Of a stretch of 58,295 nucleotides of DNA, positions 45,262 to 55,278 are shown in pieces (within the stretch, counting starts at the first letter, position 1; every line of letters begins with the position of its first letter). A program made the translations under genes and the position numbers. The stretch lies in the NCBI RefSeq assembly GCF_003172875.1, contig NZ_QGKM01000018.1:1-58295 (forward strand). Direction: 5' to 3'. The DNA comes from Leucothrix pacifica. Lineage in GTDB: Bacteria; Pseudomonadota; Gammaproteobacteria; Thiotrichales; Thiotrichaceae. Under the pieces are notes generated by a model. The model worked only from the letters and a program-made list of their open reading frames with translations, did no database searches and was not told where the DNA came from.

Positions 45262-46253
45262 GCTCAGGTCGTCAGGAACAATTTACTCAGCGCCATGAGT
45301 CACTGTGGCAGCACTTCGAGCAAGTACTCGATTATCGCGCCTTGCCACGAAGAAAACGTAAAGGTGAGGAGACTCCTGAGAGTCTCGACTTACCAACAGC
45401 CTACAGGCAGATTTGCCAGCATTACGCCTTGGCAAACTCACGCATGTACAGCCCGGTGCTTGTTGAACGTTTAAACAGACTAGTCGTTCGAGGCCATCAG
45501 GCACTTTATGGCAGCCGCAGTCAGTTTTTAAAATCGATTCTGACATTCTTTGCCTCAGAGTTTCCGGCATTAGTGAGAAAAGAGTGGCGTGTAATGGCCA
45601 TCGCCTCAGCGCTCTTTTACCTACCGTTTTTTGTGATGATCGGACTCATCCAGTTTATACCCGAATTGGTTTACAGCGTGCTAGATGCCGAAAACGTACG
45701 CTCTATGGAGTCGATGTACGACCCGTCAAATGATGTGATTGGCCGTGAGCGTGGCTCAGATTCTGATTTATTGATGTTTGGGTACTACATACGTAACAAT
45801 ACCGGTATTGGTTTTCAGGTGTTTGCCGGTGGAATGCTGTACGGCTTAGGCACCCTATTCTTTTTGTTATTCAATGGCGTCGTGATTGGTGCCGTCGCTG
45901 GCCACCTCACTCAGCTAGGATTTATTGAAACCTTTTGGGGATTTGTTCTGGGGCATGGTGCCTTTGAATTAACAGCCATTGTGATCTCTGGTGCCGCCGG
46001 TCTCAAACTAGCCATGGCGTTGATTGCGCCGGGCAGAAAATCACGCATTAAAGCCCTAATCGATAACGGAAAAATCGGCATCAAGATCATGTATGGTGCA
46101 GCAACGTTATTTATTATTGCTGCCTTTGTTGAGGCATTCTGGTCATCAATGGTGTTACCTGTTGGCATAAAATACAGTGTAGCGGCCTTCTTCTGGGCAT
46201 TAGTTGTCGCGTATTTTTGGTTTGCTGGCCGAGGGTATCACCATGCAGCTTGA
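45258..46253 (+). CDS. SpoIIM/DUF95-family membrane protein (331 aa)
   Basis: A soluble N-terminus of about 105 residues precedes five to six hydrophobic segments. The family signature GHGAFELTAIVISGAAGLKLA is at about 233-253. The name comes from stage II sporulation protein M of Bacillus; in Gram-negative bacteria members occur in operons like this one and have no sporulation role. It overlaps the RDD gene by ATGA and the next gene by 11 bp, so the operon is translationally coupled. Confidence 0.88.
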   Translation: MSSGRQEQFTQRHESLWQHFEQVLDYRALPRRKRKGEETPESLDLPTAYRQICQHYALANSRMYSPVLVERLNRLVVRGHQALYGSRSQFLKSILTFFASEFPALVRKEWRVMAIASALFYLPFFVMIGLIQFIPELVYSVLDAENVRSMESMYDPSNDVIGRERGSDSDLLMFGYYIRNNTGIGFQVFAGGMLYGLGTLFFLLFNGVVIGAVAGHLTQLGFIETFWGFVLGHGAFELTAIVISGAAGLKLAMALIAPGRKSRIKALIDNGKIGIKIMYGAATLFIIAAFVEAFWSSMVLPVGIKYSVAAFFWALVVAYFWFAGRGYHHAA

Positions 46254-47802
46254 GACCATCACAGCCAATATTCGCAGTCGCTCACCTTGGGAAGCAATTG
46301 ATCTTGGTTTTGCCATGGTACGAGCGTGGTGGATTAGTATTTATACGCCCCTGGCTATATTGTTGCTTGCAATAATCACCGTGCTATTGTTACTGGTTCC
46401 CTACGAATTCTACTGGGTCAGTCTGGTGATTCTGTGGTGGCTGAAGCCACTTTATCACCGGCTAATTTTGTATGTGATTAGTCATCAAATGTTTGGCGAG
46501 TCCCCCTCATGGTCTGCTAGCTTAAAAGTATTGCCGGATTTGGTGCTGCATTCAGGGTTATTCAGCGAATTAACATGGCGTCGGTTTTCAATGAGTCGGG
46601 GATTCCGATTACCCATTTGGCAATTGGAACGATTGAGAGGCAAAGACCGCCGGGATCGTCAGCAATTATTGCTGGCCAACGTTCACTCCCCGGCAATCTG
46701 GCTAAATATTGCTATCTTTAGTTTCCAGTTAATTCTGACAGTTTCCTTCTTTATGCTGATCTGGTTATTCATACCGGAATATTACGCAGAAGACTTATTC
46801 TATAAGCTTATCTCAAACCAGTTGACAGGTATTGGTTACTCCGTTGAAGTCATCGCAGTCATGGGGTTTGTGATGGTCATGGTATTCCTTGAACCTTTTT
46901 ATATAGCCGCCAGTTTTGCTATGTACCTAAACCGACGCACCCAACTGGAAGCATGGGATATCGAACTCAGTTTTAGAAAGATGGCTAATCGTCTGAGTAA
47001 ATTAAAACAGGCACTGAGCGTAGCGATAACAGGGGCGTTGATGGTCTTGTTCGTGACAGGCATTAGCGCTGAAACCAGCTATGCGAATGACGACTACAAT
47101 GAAGATACGTCAGTTGAGTCCAGCTATACAGAACATCTTTCCGAGACACGCCTGGATGTGAGTGAATCCAGAGCGGTAATAGATGCGGTCATGCAAAACG
47201 AGCACCTCAAGCAAGAGGAAATCGTCAAGCGTTGGCGCCTGAAAAACAATGATCTGTCTGAAGATGAGTCCACACCACCTTGGGCGGGAACATTTTCTGC
47301 GATATTCGCCATGATCATTGAGTATGCATTATGGATTGCGATCGCCGTCGGTATTATCGCACTTTATATCTACCGAAAACGCTGGATGCCATTATTGGTT
47401 CGCGTGCCAGAAGAAGCCGAAATACTTAAGCCTGATATTTTGTTTGGGATGGATCTTCGTAAAGAGAATCTTCCCGGTGATGTCGTTGCTGCGGCAAGCG
47501 CACTGTGGAGCGAGGGTAAAGTTCGTGATACCTTGAGCCTTTTATATCGCTGCGCGCTAGCACAATTAGTTAACCAAGAATCGTTACCGCTGGAACACAG
47601 CCATACTGAAGGCGATATTCTAAAACTGAGTCAGTCCGCCCTCTCTGAAACTCGCCATACGTATTTGCAAAGACTCACTCAAAGCTGGGTTCAAGTGGCC
47701 TATGCGCATGAATACCCAAGCAATGAGCGAATGAGTTACTTACTGGGCAACTGGAGTAGTGAATTTGCCAGTACTCGTAGCTCATCAGGTGAGCAACAAT
47801 GA
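46243..47802 (+). CDS. DUF4129-domain membrane protein (519 aa)
   Basis: The protein has several membrane segments in the N-terminal half, another around 265-285, a periplasmic or loop region of about 80 residues and a further membrane segment near 360-380. The C-terminal soluble DUF4129 domain (about 420-500) includes an ALWSEGKVRDTLSLLYR helix pair. The start at 46243 is the ATG within the end of the SpoIIM gene; the open frame extends 13 codons further up without a good start. DUF4129 proteins resemble the transglutaminase-associated segment next to MoxR-DUF58 genes. Confidence 0.85.
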   Translation: MQLETITANIRSRSPWEAIDLGFAMVRAWWISIYTPLAILLLAIITVLLLLVPYEFYWVSLVILWWLKPLYHRLILYVISHQMFGESPSWSASLKVLPDLVLHSGLFSELTWRRFSMSRGFRLPIWQLERLRGKDRRDRQQLLLANVHSPAIWLNIAIFSFQLILTVSFFMLIWLFIPEYYAEDLFYKLISNQLTGIGYSVEVIAVMGFVMVMVFLEPFYIAASFAMYLNRRTQLEAWDIELSFRKMANRLSKLKQALSVAITGALMVLFVTGISAETSYANDDYNEDTSVESSYTEHLSETRLDVSESRAVIDAVMQNEHLKQEEIVKRWRLKNNDLSEDESTPPWAGTFSAIFAMIIEYALWIAIAVGIIALYIYRKRWMPLLVRVPEEAEILKPDILFGMDLRKENLPGDVVAAASALWSEGKVRDTLSLLYRCALAQLVNQESLPLEHSHTEGDILKLSQSALSETRHTYLQRLTQSWVQVAYAHEYPSNERMSYLLGNWSSEFASTRSSSGEQQ

Positions 47803-49001
47803 ACACACAGCTCAGACAAGGTCTGATCGCGGCTGCAGTAGCGGTCGGTATCGGGTTAGTATTGTGGGCAATTTCACTTAATTTTGAATATAAAGAAGAA
47901 AAGGATTGGCGTCCGTTAACGGGTGAAGCCAGACAAAACCCGTTATACGCCAGTCGCCTGTTTCTGAAAGGCATGGGTATACCTACAGAAACCTTAGAGA
48001 GCTTGCAAAGCCTTTCTTCCCTGCCCGATACTGACACCGTGATTGTTATCGACACATCTCGCTACACACAGCGACAACAGCAGTTTGATGAAATCATCAC
48101 GTGGGTAGAATCTGGCGGACACCTCATTTCCAGAGGCGTATCTGATTGGGAGTTCTTTGATCCGGAGCGGGCAGAGGATGCGTTTGAGGAATCTGACAAC
48201 GGCTCAAAAATAAGTTCTGACCCATTACAGCGATATCTCAAAGTTCATACCGGCGAGAGCATCCCATTCAAACAAAAAGACTATACAGAAATCCAGTTAA
48301 CTGACGCAGGTAAAACCCTAAAAGTTGGCTCAGACTACTTCCAAAGTCTTCTATTAGACAGTGACAATGAACAAATCGGTTTAACACAAATTAAGATTAA
48401 TAATGAGAACTTCATCATTCAACAGAAAGCCGGACAAGGACTGATTACATTGGTCTCTGATTTGTCCTTCATTGAAAACTACAGCATTGATGACTATGAC
48501 CACGCTGAACTTTTCTGGTACCTGGTCCATGCAAACACATCCTCGCCCATCAAAGCAGTCTGGCTGATACACTCGGATGAAATGCCCAACTTGTTCAAAA
48601 TTATCTGGCAACACTTTTGGGCTCTGTGCATTATGTTGGCCGTGTTATTCGCAGCGTGGGTGTTGAGAGTCTCACGTCGATTTGGGCCAATGATTCCAAA
48701 AGATGATGAGGATCGTCGCAATCTGATGGAGCACATTGATGCAAGTGGTAATTACTACTGGCAGCTCAAGCAACAATCCATGCTGGTTAACAGCACCCGG
48801 GCAGCAGTACAACAGCGTTTGATACAGCGCATTCCCGGCTGGCAAGCCATGAATAATGATCAACAAGCGATGCTACTGGCAGAGCGCCTCTCAATAAAAG
48901 AGCAACATGTTCTTAAGTTACTTCACGGGGATATTAGCCATAATCCACATGAATTTACTGAAGTGATTAAACAACTCGAACAAATCAGGACAACAGTATG
49001 A
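47799..49001 (+). CDS. DUF4350-domain protein (400 aa)
   Basis: A first membrane segment (about 10-28) precedes a soluble domain that begins with ARQNPLYASRLFLKGMGI, the DUF4350 hallmark, and contains the VIVIDTSRY strand; a second membrane segment lies near 270-288, with a cytoplasmic tail. ATGA overlaps join it to both neighbours. The fold is thought to be a glutamine amidotransferase-like Rossmann domain without clear catalysis. It is a membrane partner of the MoxR/DUF58 unit. Confidence 0.87.
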   Translation: MNTQLRQGLIAAAVAVGIGLVLWAISLNFEYKEEKDWRPLTGEARQNPLYASRLFLKGMGIPTETLESLQSLSSLPDTDTVIVIDTSRYTQRQQQFDEIITWVESGGHLISRGVSDWEFFDPERAEDAFEESDNGSKISSDPLQRYLKVHTGESIPFKQKDYTEIQLTDAGKTLKVGSDYFQSLLLDSDNEQIGLTQIKINNENFIIQQKAGQGLITLVSDLSFIENYSIDDYDHAELFWYLVHANTSSPIKAVWLIHSDEMPNLFKIIWQHFWALCIMLAVLFAAWVLRVSRRFGPMIPKDDEDRRNLMEHIDASGNYYWQLKQQSMLVNSTRAAVQQRLIQRIPGWQAMNNDQQAMLLAERLSIKEQHVLKLLHGDISHNPHEFTEVIKQLEQIRTTV

Positions 49002-49966
49002 CAAGCATGCAAGCAGACCAAGCGAGCCAATTAATCGACTCGATAAAAACTGAAATGAGTCATGCCATCATTGGACAAAAAGCTGTGATCCACCAAAGCT
49101 TGTTAGCACTCATAGCCGGTGGCAATGTGTTAATCGAGGGAGTACCTGGGCTAGGAAAGACCTTATTAGTCCGCGCCTTAGCAAAGACTTTTGAAGGGCA
49201 ATTTTCACGCATACAATTCACACCTGACTTGATGCCAGCTGATGTCACGGGTCACACCATGGTTGATTTAAAGAGTAACGAATTTAATCTGCGCCGTGGT
49301 CCGGTGTTTACAAACCTGCTATTAGCCGATGAAATCAACCGTGCACCTGCTAAAACTCAATCTGCCTTGCTTGAGGTAATGCAGGAGCGCCAAGTGACAA
49401 TCGACGGACATTCTCACCCCGTGCCTTTGCCATTTATGACGCTAGCGACACAAAATCCCTTGGAACAAGAAGGCACTTACCCACTACCAGAGGCACAGCT
49501 TGACCGCTTTTTACTAAAATTATACATAGAATACCCTGCTCTGGATGAAGAAAGCCTGATGGTTGCAGCCGTCACCAATAAACAGACAGGTGATGGGCTC
49601 AATCTGTCAAATGTCTCAGCTGTTGCATCGCCACAAGACATACTGGCGCTGCAATCCATGGCTGCCAATATTCAGGCTGATAAGCAAGTAATTGACTATG
49701 CGGTCAATGTAGTTAGAGCGACACGCCAATGGCAAGGGCTTAGTCTAGGCGCAGGTCCGAGAGGTAGTATTTCCTTAATTCGTGCCGCGCGTGCTGAAGC
49801 CTTATGTCAACAACGTGATTTTATTACACCGGATGATATTAAAAGCGTCGCGCTGCCGGTACTGCGTCATCGTGTTGCCTTAGCACCAGAAATGGAACTG
49901 GAGGGGTATTCCACTGACCAGATTTTGGAGTCAGTTTTGCAAAGTATTGACGCACCAAGGCAATAA
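48998..49966 (+). CDS. MoxR-family AAA+ ATPase (322 aa)
   Basis: A MoxR chaperone-like ATPase. Walker A is EGVPGLGKT (about 46-54), Walker B is LLADEINRAPAKTQSALLEVM (about 107-127), and sensor 1 lies in LATQNPLEQEGTYPLPEAQLDRF with its arginine finger. The C-terminal lid has LGAGPRGSISLIRAARA. It is translationally coupled to the DUF4350 gene and followed by DUF58, its typical partner. This is distinct from the MoxR gene at 14975, which has a VWA partner. Confidence 0.95.
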   Translation: MTSMQADQASQLIDSIKTEMSHAIIGQKAVIHQSLLALIAGGNVLIEGVPGLGKTLLVRALAKTFEGQFSRIQFTPDLMPADVTGHTMVDLKSNEFNLRRGPVFTNLLLADEINRAPAKTQSALLEVMQERQVTIDGHSHPVPLPFMTLATQNPLEQEGTYPLPEAQLDRFLLKLYIEYPALDEESLMVAAVTNKQTGDGLNLSNVSAVASPQDILALQSMAANIQADKQVIDYAVNVVRATRQWQGLSLGAGPRGSISLIRAARAEALCQQRDFITPDDIKSVALPVLRHRVALAPEMELEGYSTDQILESVLQSIDAPRQ

Positions 49967-49973
49967 CTACGTA

Positions 49974-51287
49974 ATGACTTTGCCGATACCCGGAACCTCG
50001 CTCTATAAGCTCCTCGCAGCATTGACACTCCTTGCGCTGCTAGGTAGCTTCTGGTCACCTATGATACTTGTTTGGCAAGTAGCATCTGGGTGCGCAATGA
50101 TTTTGGTATTGCTAGATTTATTTTTGCTTTATCAGCGGGGCATTCCGGAGATTAACCGCGAGTATCAAAACTCAATCCCGCTCGGCGTTAAACGCACGAT
50201 TAGCCTGATTGTTATCAACCACTCTAAATATCCCTGCACCTTTGATCTTTACGATCATTACCCGCTGGAACTAGAAGCACAAGGTCTTCCGGTTCATCTG
50301 AGTTTACCCGCTGATGGCAATGCCAAAATTCAATATCAGGTCACTGCAAAGGCACGTGGCAAATATGAGTTTATCGGTGTGCAATTACATCTATGGTCAC
50401 GCTGGCGGTTTTGGCAGCGCGATTATCGAATGAGTCTAGCGGGTGAGATACACGTCTACCCTAACTTCGCAGCAATCCCTCATATCGCGCTACTGGCAAC
50501 GGATAATTTTCTAAGCCAGATGGGCATCATCAAAAAGCCCAGACGTGGGCAAGGTCAGGATTTTCATCAACTCCGTGAATATCGTGAAGGTGACAGCATG
50601 CGCCAGATTGACTGGAAAGCAACATCGCGGATTCGTAAAGTAATTTCACGTGAGTATCAGGACGAACGAGACCAAGAGATTATATTTCTACTGGACTGTG
50701 GACACCGTATGCGTGCCAGAGACGCAGGGCTATCTCACTTTGATCACACACTGAACGCATTACTGATGCTGTCGTATGTGGCTCTCAGACAAGGCGATGC
50801 GGTTGGACTGAATACCTTTGGTGGAAGTAGCCGCTGGGCGTCGCCCAAAAAAGGTCACCACACCATTCAAAGTCTATTAAACACGGTCTATGATCTCCAG
50901 CCCGGAACCGCAGCACCTGACTATACCCAAGCTGCCAGTGACTTATTGGTGCGCCACAAAAAGCGCTCTTTAGTGATTATTCTCAGTAATATACGCGATG
51001 AAGATAATGCAGAACTTCAGGCAGCTGTCGGGCTATTAAAGCGACGACATCTGGTACTAGTGGCTAGCTTAAGAGAGAAAGCGCTGGATCAAAACCTACA
51101 AGATGCACCAATAGACATGACTGAGGCACTCAGAACCAGTGCCATTCATCACTATTTGCAGGAACGCAAAGCTGCGTTTGATCGATTAAGTAATCAAGGT
51201 GTCATTGCGGTTGATGTGGAGCCGCAGCAGCTAGGTGTTTCTCTAATAAACAGTTACTTAGGCATAAAAGCAAGTGGGAAACTTTAA
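49974..51287 (+). CDS. DUF58-domain protein, MoxR partner (438 aa)
   Basis: Two membrane segments at the N-terminus (about 10-50) are followed by a soluble part with the DUF58 signature GQGQDFHQLREYREGDSMRQIDWKATSR (written in the family as two adjoining motifs, GxDF-LReYxxGD and IDWkaSAR), then a VWA-like fold with IIFLLDCGHRM. The ATG at 49974 is seven bases after the MoxR stop and preferred to a TTG at 49947 inside the MoxR gene. It closes the operon. A role in envelope assembly or stress is likely for such operons, but not established here. Confidence 0.9.
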   Translation: MTLPIPGTSLYKLLAALTLLALLGSFWSPMILVWQVASGCAMILVLLDLFLLYQRGIPEINREYQNSIPLGVKRTISLIVINHSKYPCTFDLYDHYPLELEAQGLPVHLSLPADGNAKIQYQVTAKARGKYEFIGVQLHLWSRWRFWQRDYRMSLAGEIHVYPNFAAIPHIALLATDNFLSQMGIIKKPRRGQGQDFHQLREYREGDSMRQIDWKATSRIRKVISREYQDERDQEIIFLLDCGHRMRARDAGLSHFDHTLNALLMLSYVALRQGDAVGLNTFGGSSRWASPKKGHHTIQSLLNTVYDLQPGTAAPDYTQAASDLLVRHKKRSLVIILSNIRDEDNAELQAAVGLLKRRHLVLVASLREKALDQNLQDAPIDMTEALRTSAIHHYLQERKAAFDRLSNQGVIAVDVEPQQLGVSLINSYLGIKASGKL

Positions 51288-51810
51288 AGTAAATCCTGAT
51301 GTAGCTTGATGCTCAGATAGATTATAAATTATTTTTGCATCATCACATCAAACTCATCAGGAAGATAACCGATGTCCATGGAGTGGTATTCTGCTCTACC
51401 TCATCGCGGATGATATCGAAGATACCAAAAGGCTTTACAGACTCGGGGCACGGTCAGCGCTGTTTTAACCAAAATGCAAGTGGATTGGTTTAGCTACAGT
51501 GCAAAAGCATGTACCAAACTGATAACAGCTGAGTTGTTATTATGGGGGACCTTCAGCACACGCTGAGATAGCAAGAACCTGAAATAAAACGCGTCTCATA
51601 AAATCCTTTTTATCGTTAACGTGTTTGTTAGTAGTTACGGCACAGTCTTAACTTATCTAATTTCGACCGCTCATCATTGCTGCGCTCGACTAAGCGTTAA
51701 ATATAAGAGATAAACGGTTTATAGATTAATTTATCAGCACTCATATTTATAAACCACAACATCGACAGCATGATAAACTCTCTCACACTCTATTAATCAA
51801 TCACTCAATC
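51288..51810. other. Intergenic region without recognisable gene
   Basis: These 523 bp contain no coding sequence I can support. A 32-codon open frame from about 51472 looks like chance or an unidentifiable remnant. The right part should hold the promoter of the GTPase genes; no element is clear. Confidence 0.5.
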
Positions 51811-53286
51811 ATGAAAAAAGCCGGATCTTCATTCAGACGCGTACTCGCGCTGCTGGTTGCCATTGCATCAGTCCTGTTTTTGCTATTTATCTTTTTTGCG
51901 ACCCGCAGCGTGTTGGATATTTGGGACCGCATGCAACTCCTGCCTCCCACCCTGTTCTATACCTACACTACAATAATAGTTGCATTTGTATTAGCAACGA
52001 TTTGGTTAATCTGGAAATTACTTAAACCAGTATCTACAAACTCTTCGCATGATATTGATAATATTAGTAAAGAGAGTGTAATTGAAGATATTGAACATGC
52101 TGAAAAACAAGGCATGGATACCGCACAATTGCGCCGTGAGCTGGAAGAATTAGAGTCTCGCAAGGAAACGGGTACCATATTTGTTGCATTGTTTGGAAAT
52201 GTGAGTACCGGTAAAAGCTCTATAATCAAAAGCTTATTGCCGAATGCTGAAATCGATATTAGCGTGCGAGGTGGCTCCACACAGGAAATCTCACAATATA
52301 CCTGGTCATCCTCATCCGGAGATCGTTTAGTGTTGACGGATCTGCCGGGGAGAAATGAGGCCAGCGGCTCGCTGGATGAACTGTCCAATGATGAAGCCGT
52401 GCGAGCACAGATCGTGATATACGTGACGGATTCAGACTTATCACGCACTCAGTTCAATGACATTAAAGAACTACAGAGTTTTGGTAAGCCGCTCATTATT
52501 GCTCTGAACAAAAGCGATCGTTATAACGACGAAGAAAAACAACTGCTTAAACAACGCTTTGAGGAGCGAATTGAAAGTGATGCGCAACTTGTTTTTGTGC
52601 AATCCGGCGGTGAAGAAGAAGTGATACGCATTGATAAGAATGGTGTTGAATCGGTACAAGTCAGACCTCGTAAAGCGAAAATAGAAGAACTAGCAGAAGC
52701 GGTTCAACAAGAAATTGATACACAAAGTGGTCTGCTGAACCAACTTCGCGACGCCTCGGTCTTTGTACTCGTCAAACAAAAACTTGATGCAGAAAAAGTT
52801 GGCTTCCGACAAGAAAAAGCCGCCGCTATCGTCAAAAGCTCAACCCGCAAAGCGGTCATGGGTGCTATGGCTTCTGTCAGCCCCGGCGCAGATATCGTGG
52901 TTCAGGGATATTTGGGAACGCGTATGGTCAAAGACTTGTGTGAGCTTTATAACGCCCCTGTTAAGCAGCTAGACATCGATAAGTTTTTAGACTTTAGTCA
53001 GGATCAGCTTAAAAAGAGTATTCCTATCATACTGGCTGTTGCCGGTAATGGTCTGAAAGCTTTTCCGGGGATTGGCACAGTGGCAGGCGGATTAGTTCAC
53101 GCTGTAGCGTACGGAATGATTTTTGATGCATTGGGCAAATCGGTGACTAAAACCCTGGAACAACGTGGTCAACTACGAGCTGCACCAGCAGCACTGACTT
53201 TTAAGGAGATGTTGAGTGAAAATCTGGAATCACGTGCAAAATTATTTGCCAGACTGGTTTTCGAACAACGAGAAGAACACAAGTGA
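51811..53286 (+). CDS. Membrane-anchored GTPase (491 aa)
   Basis: Two N-terminal membrane segments (about 10-31 and 48-71) precede a helical linker and a GTPase domain: G1 GNVSTGKS (129-136), G3 DLPGRNE, G4 NKSD. The C-terminal half holds hydrophobic, glycine-rich helices like the DUF697 region of Era/HflX-related GTPases, able to associate with membrane. There is no clear ribosome binding site. The downstream GTPase gene overlaps its end by 71 bp. A membrane-remodelling or stress role is common for such proteins, but the function here is unknown. Confidence 0.82.
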   Translation: MKKAGSSFRRVLALLVAIASVLFLLFIFFATRSVLDIWDRMQLLPPTLFYTYTTIIVAFVLATIWLIWKLLKPVSTNSSHDIDNISKESVIEDIEHAEKQGMDTAQLRRELEELESRKETGTIFVALFGNVSTGKSSIIKSLLPNAEIDISVRGGSTQEISQYTWSSSSGDRLVLTDLPGRNEASGSLDELSNDEAVRAQIVIYVTDSDLSRTQFNDIKELQSFGKPLIIALNKSDRYNDEEKQLLKQRFEERIESDAQLVFVQSGGEEEVIRIDKNGVESVQVRPRKAKIEELAEAVQQEIDTQSGLLNQLRDASVFVLVKQKLDAEKVGFRQEKAAAIVKSSTRKAVMGAMASVSPGADIVVQGYLGTRMVKDLCELYNAPVKQLDIDKFLDFSQDQLKKSIPIILAVAGNGLKAFPGIGTVAGGLVHAVAYGMIFDALGKSVTKTLEQRGQLRAAPAALTFKEMLSENLESRAKLFARLVFEQREEHK

Positions 53287-54607
53287 TGCAGCGTCAGCTG
53301 TCAACACAGATAAGCCAGAAAAAAATGGTGACAACCATCTTGGTTTAGCAAAAGAAAGCCTGAGTCAGTTACTCAACGATGAGCGCGTACCTGAAGCAGT
53401 TCGGGAAAGCCTGCAGGCAGACTACCAACTGATTCGTCAAATGCTCGACAAGCTGGAACAAGGCCAGTTACACATCGCAGTGTTTGGACGCGTGAGTGTG
53501 GGTAAATCTTCTGTATTGAATGCCTTGATCGGTCGGGAAGTATTTAGTGTCAGCCTATTACATGGCGAAACCAAAACTGCTGATATGGAAGCCTGGAAGG
53601 AAGTTGACGCCGGTGGTGTCTACCTCATCGATACACCCGGAATTAATGAAATCGACGGCGAAGAGCGCGAAGCACTAGCCCATGAAGTGGCAGGCCGCGC
53701 TGACTTACTCTTGTTTGTGGTTGATAGTGATTTAACCGATGTTGAGCTAAAAGCCCTACAAACCGTTGCGGAAACCAACCGCCCTATTATCTTAGTCGTC
53801 AACAAAGCGGACCAATACAACGAGTCACAACTTATTGACCTTCGCACAATCATTCGTGACCGCGTCAGCGGACTTATCGCCCCTGAAAATATTGTCTTCA
53901 CGGCTGCATCACCCGGTACTCAGATCATTATCCGTGAAGATGAGTTTGGCAATGAACACGAATCAACACGGCAAAAGCCCGTTGATCTGATCAACCTAAA
54001 AACGCGCCTATGGGACATTGTCGAAGCTGAAGGAAAAACACTCTCTGCGCTCAATGCCTCGATGTTTGCAGGTCAGCTAAGTGAGCAAGTCGGCGAGCGC
54101 ATGCTAGAGATCAGAAAAGAAATTGGTGAACGCGTCATCAAGATGTACTGCGTGGCCAAGGGTGTGGCGGTTGCATTAAACCCGATTCCGGTTGCAGATC
54201 TGGTCGCTGCAGTTGCGATTGACGTCAGCATGATCATCCACTTATCACGTATTTACGGCTTGCCGATGAGTAAATCGGAGGCGGGTGAACTGATTAAGAG
54301 TATTGCAGCACAAATGATTCTACTTTACGGCTCTTTTTGGGCTGTTAATCTGGCTTCATCAGCACTTAAAGTCACCACCGCTGGATTATCCACTGTACTG
54401 ACAGGCGCCGCTCAGGGCGCGATTGCCTGGTATAGCACGCTGGTCATTGGACGCGCGGCAGAGAAATATTTGGCCAAGGGTAAGTCATGGGGTGATAGCG
54501 GCCCCAAACTGGCCGTTGCAGAGATTCTGGACAGTCTTGACCGTGATTCTGTGATGAAAGAAGCCAAAGAAGAAATTATGACGTATTTAAAACAGGGCAA
54601 AAAATAA
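53216..54607 (+). CDS. GTPase with DUF697-like C-terminus (463 aa)
   Basis: The domain order matches the preceding gene but without the N-terminal membrane segments: G1 GRVSVGKSS (91-99), G3 DTPGINE, G4 NKAD, and a C-terminal region with membrane-associating helices (about 320-420). The start is a GTG at 53216 with AAGGAG seven bases upstream; this places the first 71 bp within the end of the previous gene, and no later ATG fits the domain. The two GTPases likely form a heteromeric pair. Confidence 0.82.
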   Translation: MKIWNHVQNYLPDWFSNNEKNTSDAASAVNTDKPEKNGDNHLGLAKESLSQLLNDERVPEAVRESLQADYQLIRQMLDKLEQGQLHIAVFGRVSVGKSSVLNALIGREVFSVSLLHGETKTADMEAWKEVDAGGVYLIDTPGINEIDGEEREALAHEVAGRADLLLFVVDSDLTDVELKALQTVAETNRPIILVVNKADQYNESQLIDLRTIIRDRVSGLIAPENIVFTAASPGTQIIIREDEFGNEHESTRQKPVDLINLKTRLWDIVEAEGKTLSALNASMFAGQLSEQVGERMLEIRKEIGERVIKMYCVAKGVAVALNPIPVADLVAAVAIDVSMIIHLSRIYGLPMSKSEAGELIKSIAAQMILLYGSFWAVNLASSALKVTTAGLSTVLTGAAQGAIAWYSTLVIGRAAEKYLAKGKSWGDSGPKLAVAEILDSLDRDSVMKEAKEEIMTYLKQGKK

Positions 54608-54608
54608 T

Positions 54609-55139
54609 ATGCGGTTTAATAATCGAAGGATGATGAATAAGCTGGTTCGTATCGCTGCTGGCGTGGTGGTCGCGGCCATAGTCGGTGGCTATAACTACCT
54701 CACCAAATCTGATGACGCTGGCTCAGCAAATTTCAATCAATTTCCTAGCAAGGCCGAGTCCTCTCAGGGTAAAGCTGGCAACTCACCAAAGCTTGAAAAT
54801 CAGGCTGCCCTGCTCAAAAAAATTCGCGCAGCAAAAGAAGATGTCAACTCACGCTTCTGGATGACTGCTGAAGGCACAGTGATCAAGATCCTGAAAGATG
54901 ACACTAAAGGTAGCCAACACCAGAAGTTCTTATTCGAACTGGCACCAGATGTCACATTACTCGTAGCTCACAATATTGATTTAGCGCCACGTGCACCAGT
55001 CAGGGAGGGTGATAGCGTCACCATTAAAGGTCGCTACGAGTGGAACAATCGCGGTGGTGTCTTGCACTGGACACATCATGACCCTAAAGGCCGTAAACAA
55101 GAAGGTTATATATACGCAGCTGGAAAGTATTACCGATAA
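54609..55139 (+). CDS. DUF3465 protein (176 aa)
   Basis: An N-terminal membrane anchor or signal segment (about 10-28) precedes a low-complexity linker and a DUF3465 domain. Typical features are LKDDTKGSQHQKFLFEL, TLLVAHNIDLAPR, RYEWNNRGGVLHWTHHDP and a C-terminal YIYAAGKYYR. The domain resembles an OB-fold-like nucleic-acid-binding protein exported to the periplasm; its function is unknown. It begins two bases after the GTPase stop and may start at the inner ATG at 54630, which has GAAGG just before it. Confidence 0.8.
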   Translation: MRFNNRRMMNKLVRIAAGVVVAAIVGGYNYLTKSDDAGSANFNQFPSKAESSQGKAGNSPKLENQAALLKKIRAAKEDVNSRFWMTAEGTVIKILKDDTKGSQHQKFLFELAPDVTLLVAHNIDLAPRAPVREGDSVTIKGRYEWNNRGGVLHWTHHDPKGRKQEGYIYAAGKYYR

Positions 55140-55278
55140 GCTGCTCACTGTATAAGTTCTGGCCATAGCTTAGGGTATTAATTATCGATTCAGTGGTTTC
55201 GTGTTACTTTGGACTAAAATAATAATGCACCCCCAGCTATATTGAGTGCAAAACCCACATCCAAAGTAGCCAAACCTC

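Noticed and set aside
51472-51567. Possible 32-codon small gene
   Set aside because: No ribosome binding site or recognisable sequence; it could equally be chance.
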